The position numbers and the translations under genes are program-made. 64,000 nucleotides of DNA. Source: Branchiostoma belcheri. Its lineage: Eukaryota > Chordata > Leptocardii > Amphioxiformes > Branchiostomatidae. The notes below the pieces were generated by a model. The model searched no databases. It was not told the origin of the DNA and saw only the letters and a program-made list of their open reading frames with translations. Positions 61,298 through 64,000 of this stretch are shown piece after piece. Location of the stretch: the NCBI RefSeq assembly GCF_001625305.1, contig NW_017803876.1:752616-816615 (forward strand), in the 5' to 3' direction. Position 1 is the first letter of the stretch, and each line of letters opens with the position of its first letter.

Positions 61298-61550
61298 AGC
61301 TGGTGTGTTACGCAAAGGGCGGTTATACCAGCTATACAGATACAGAAGCTGGTGTGTTACGCCGAAGGGCGGTTATACTGGCTATACAGATACAGAAGCT
61401 GGTGTGTTCTGCCGAAGGGCTGTTATACCGGCTATACAGATACAGAAGCTGGTGTGTTACGCCAAAGGGCAGTTATACCGGCTATACAGGCACAGAAGCT
61501 GGTGACATGCCGAAGGGTGGTTATACTGGCTATACAGATACAGATACAGA
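61298..61550 (+). repeat. about 54-bp tandem repeat in a LINE 3' UTR
   Basis: Five units of GCTGGTGTGTTACGCCGAAG plus GGCTATACAGATACAGAA. The unit is a multiple of three and open in more than one frame, so it mimics coding sequence. It is continuous with the LINE 3' end at 61135. Confidence 0.85.
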
Positions 61551-61741
61551 GAAAGGTCTTCTTTTTTTCTTTCCTTGCTTCCTTGTTCCACAAATCTGTG
61601 TGACCAACAAATATAACAGGGCTCTGTGGACCCACACTTGTGCCCATATAGGGTAACGGGGGGGGGGGGGGCAGGTTCATTACAAACAGTACAACATCAC
61701 ACATTCTAATTAGATGCACAAGGACAACACTAGTACTGACC

Positions 61742-62029
61742 CAGGGCTCAAAATTCTTTTTGGGAAAAGGTGCACTGGTGCACACAAATTTTGGGGTGCA
61801 CCATATACATGTAAGATAAAATAGGTAGAATGTCAGCAAAAACTAATTATGTTTCATTGCTAAAGAAAAGTATTACAACAATTACTCTATTACCTTTCTG
61901 ACACTTAGATGTTAAGAATATGCTGTACACTACTTAACATACGCTAACCTACGAAAAAAATTGGGTGCACAGCTCGCAAATTTGGGTGCAGTAACTTAGG
62001 TGCACATGCACCCAGTATTTTGAGCCCTG
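61742..62029. mobile_element. element with CAGGGCTCAAAAT ends and 5-bp flank TGACC
   Basis: CAGGGCTCAAAAT at the left, ATTTTGAGCCCTG at the right, TGACC on both sides. The interior repeats GGTGCAC. Fragments of related sequence are at 11480-11515 and at the right edge of the window. Confidence 0.75.
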
Positions 62030-62084
62030 TGACCAGTCAGTGAGTCAAGAATATGTGTGCTGTGGTTTGTGTGATATCAACGAA

Positions 62085-62240
62085 GTAGTAGACAGTTGGG
62101 TGGTGTTGCATAATGGCAGAGCATTCGGCTCAGAACCCAGAGGTCCCAGGTTTGAGTCCTGCCAAGTCACCAACCTTGTGCCCTTGGGAAAGGCACTTTA
62201 CACGACTTTCCTCACTTTGCTTAGGTTAACATGAGTATGC
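62085..62240 (+). repeat. tRNA-derived SINE
   Basis: Contains TAATGGCAGAGCATTCGGCT and GGTTTGAGTCCTG as A and B boxes, then CCCTTGGGAAAGGCACTTTA. Same family as 2440-2655. Confidence 0.75.
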
Positions 62241-63364
62241 CAGAATGATCATTAAATCATAAAATCTCATATAGTGTTCTTTCTCATTTTATCTGATACC
62301 AATTATTATTGTTATTATTGTAGCATCATATTCATACACCACCCTACTTCTTTGTCATTAATTTATTACGTATTTGTTTGATCATTCTTATGCATTATTT
62401 CCATGTACATGATTTAATCTAAATTATCGATTACATTCTTCTTGTTAAATTTAGAGGGGGAGGGCCTCGTACAAGCACTCCATGCTTCTGCCCTCCTCCT
62501 GCACCTATTTTAACTTCATTCTTGTATTATTGTATTATGTTTTTGTTTTTGTTTCAATGTGCAAATAAATAAAATCAAAAAAATCATTATCATGATGGGC
62601 ATTAAAGGAAAACCTAACCAAGTACACATTTTCTTTTTTGTAACATACAATAACTTGAACCTAGTTGTCTGACATTGTCATACAAAATGTAGACAAGCGC
62701 ATGTTGGTACATCATATTGTCAGGTCATATGATATTGTAACAATTGTAGTTTGACACAGTGACCTTTTCACCCCAGACATGTCACATATTCATTAAAAAC
62801 AAGTAGCCTAAATATTGAACTGTCAATATTTATATACTTCCATTATGAAGACTGCTCTGTGTGGTTTATTCAAACAAACCCATTGGAGAACCAACTTGGT
62901 GTAATTTTTTGTAAAAAAAAAAAGGAAATAGGAAAAGAATTTTTCAACTCAGTAGACCACAGTGAGACAATTGGTACCTGCTCATCTATGGTACCTTCTA
63001 CTGTACTATGTGACTTAAGGATGGTAAAAGTATACTGTGACAGGAGGTTTAAAATATTCAACCTTCTTGGTGACAGTAACTAGAAAAGAGGTATAACCTT
63101 GCAATCTGTTCACGATCAGACTAGCATGGACCTAAACTAAACTAAGCGTTGGTTCTTTGAGATAGAAACTTTCCATCTCCATTGAACAAAAGTTTAACAG
63201 TTGCTGTCCGAAACCGAAGCATTCAGTTGGGACGTTCACCCCAACAGGTGTTGCGTCAGTGTCCGTCGTACATGCGTCATTTGGAAAGGCAGCCTCCGAA
63301 CAACTCCCTTCATCAGAAAGTCTACCTTAGCAGCCGCAGCTCTTTGGTACACTTGAGTCAGTAA

Positions 63365-63733
63365 GGCCTAGGAAAAAAAATGTTGTGTTTCCTGTTTCAG
63401 TCCTGAAAAAGATTAGGGTCGGTAGGTAGGAATTATCTTTTTTCTTGAAAAGTCTTCCTTCTTTTTTTAGACTTTAGATCTCTAGTGATCCTACTTAAAC
63501 GTCTTACAGTTTAACAAAGTAAAACTTGCATGAGGACACTTTTATTTTCAATGTCAATGTTAGAAAACCGATTGTACAGTGTTTCATCACGACAGGTGTC
63601 AGATCATGGACCTATAAAGGGTCGATCAGCTTGAAAAATGTATGTCCCTTGCAGGGGTCCACCAAAAAAAAGGCTAAGGTCGGCACTTTTTTTTTTTCGA
63701 GAAACAGGAAACGCAACTTTTTTTTCCTAGGCC
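63365..63733. mobile_element. GGCC-ended element, TAA duplication, different interior
   Basis: Ends GGCCTAGGAAAAAAAATGTT inverted, TAA on both sides. A fragment of the same family is near 16980-17060. Confidence 0.8.
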
Positions 63734-64000
63734 TAAACTGTGAGGCTGCCGAGACCTGAGTATATGGTGGTTACACAGGCCATGTGGGGACGGTTGAGGA
63801 GGCTTCTGTTTCAAATGAAAGGCGGGGGTCGTCCCAGCCAACCTTTATCTGCAGCTAGTTTAGTGTGTTCAGATTGCCGCTGCTGGGACCAGATACGTCA
63901 GCCTTTCAACTGTGCAATCACACCCGTGGCCTCTGGCCTCTTTAGGTAACACAGAGCTCGAAACGCTGAGTGCATGTGCACCTGAATTTGGAGCTGTGCG

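Larger units (their letters stand above)
60541..64000. other. presumed first intron or upstream region of SOS
   Basis: No SOS first exon was recognised. It holds LINE tails (about 60600-60810 and 62440-62585), the 61135-61550 LINE 3' end and array, the 61742 element, a SINE and the 63365 element. Confidence 0.5.

Noticed and set aside
61288..61656. Repetitive Tyr/Cys-rich open frames
   Set aside because: They are read-through of the LINE-derived 54-bp array, open in several frames because the unit is a multiple of three.

Overview
The window is nuclear DNA from an invertebrate chordate, most likely amphioxus (Branchiostoma). The reasons are spliced genes with canonical GT-AG introns, vertebrate-like SOS and VTI1B proteins, a dense load of short non-autonomous transposons and LINE 3' ends, and many tandem arrays that carry copies of exon-intron borders. 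No bacterial operon, CRISPR array or rRNA is present. The species call is inference; the gene calls are not.

Three protein genes can be assembled exon by exon with every splice phase consistent. (1) 2916-9403, minus strand: six exons for an unrecognised, mostly helical protein of about 390-415 residues ending in a MYND zinc finger. (2) 10544-17820, plus strand: seven exons for a complete 226-residue VTI1B Qb-SNARE. (3) 23399-60102, minus strand: 28 exons giving 1,214 residues of Son of sevenless (SOS), the Ras/Rac exchange factor, from the histone fold to the proline-rich C-terminus; only the first coding exon (about 30 codons) lies off the right edge. The MYND gene and VTI1B are divergent, about 1.1 kb apart; VTI1B and SOS are convergent.

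The most striking structure is shared by all three genes. At ten of the 41 exons, a piece of DNA that includes a splice junction plus part of the exon has been tandemly duplicated into the neighbouring intron, from one extra copy up to about ten. These arrays hold decoy acceptors (eight sites) or decoy donors (two sites). The real exon always sits at the edge of the array. Two of the VTI1B copies are single, and one forms a ready-made alternative last exon that would shorten the membrane anchor.

The rest of the introns is mobile DNA: about ten elements ending in GGCC, most with TTA/TAA target duplications; hAT-like elements, one of which landed exactly on a SOS splice donor and duplicated it; elements with 9-bp target duplications; foldback palindromes; tRNA-derived SINEs; a 413-codon open LINE reverse transcriptase inside a SOS intron; many LINE 3' ends; and inverted repeats that contain hammerhead-ribozyme-like cores, as expected for Penelope-like element termini.
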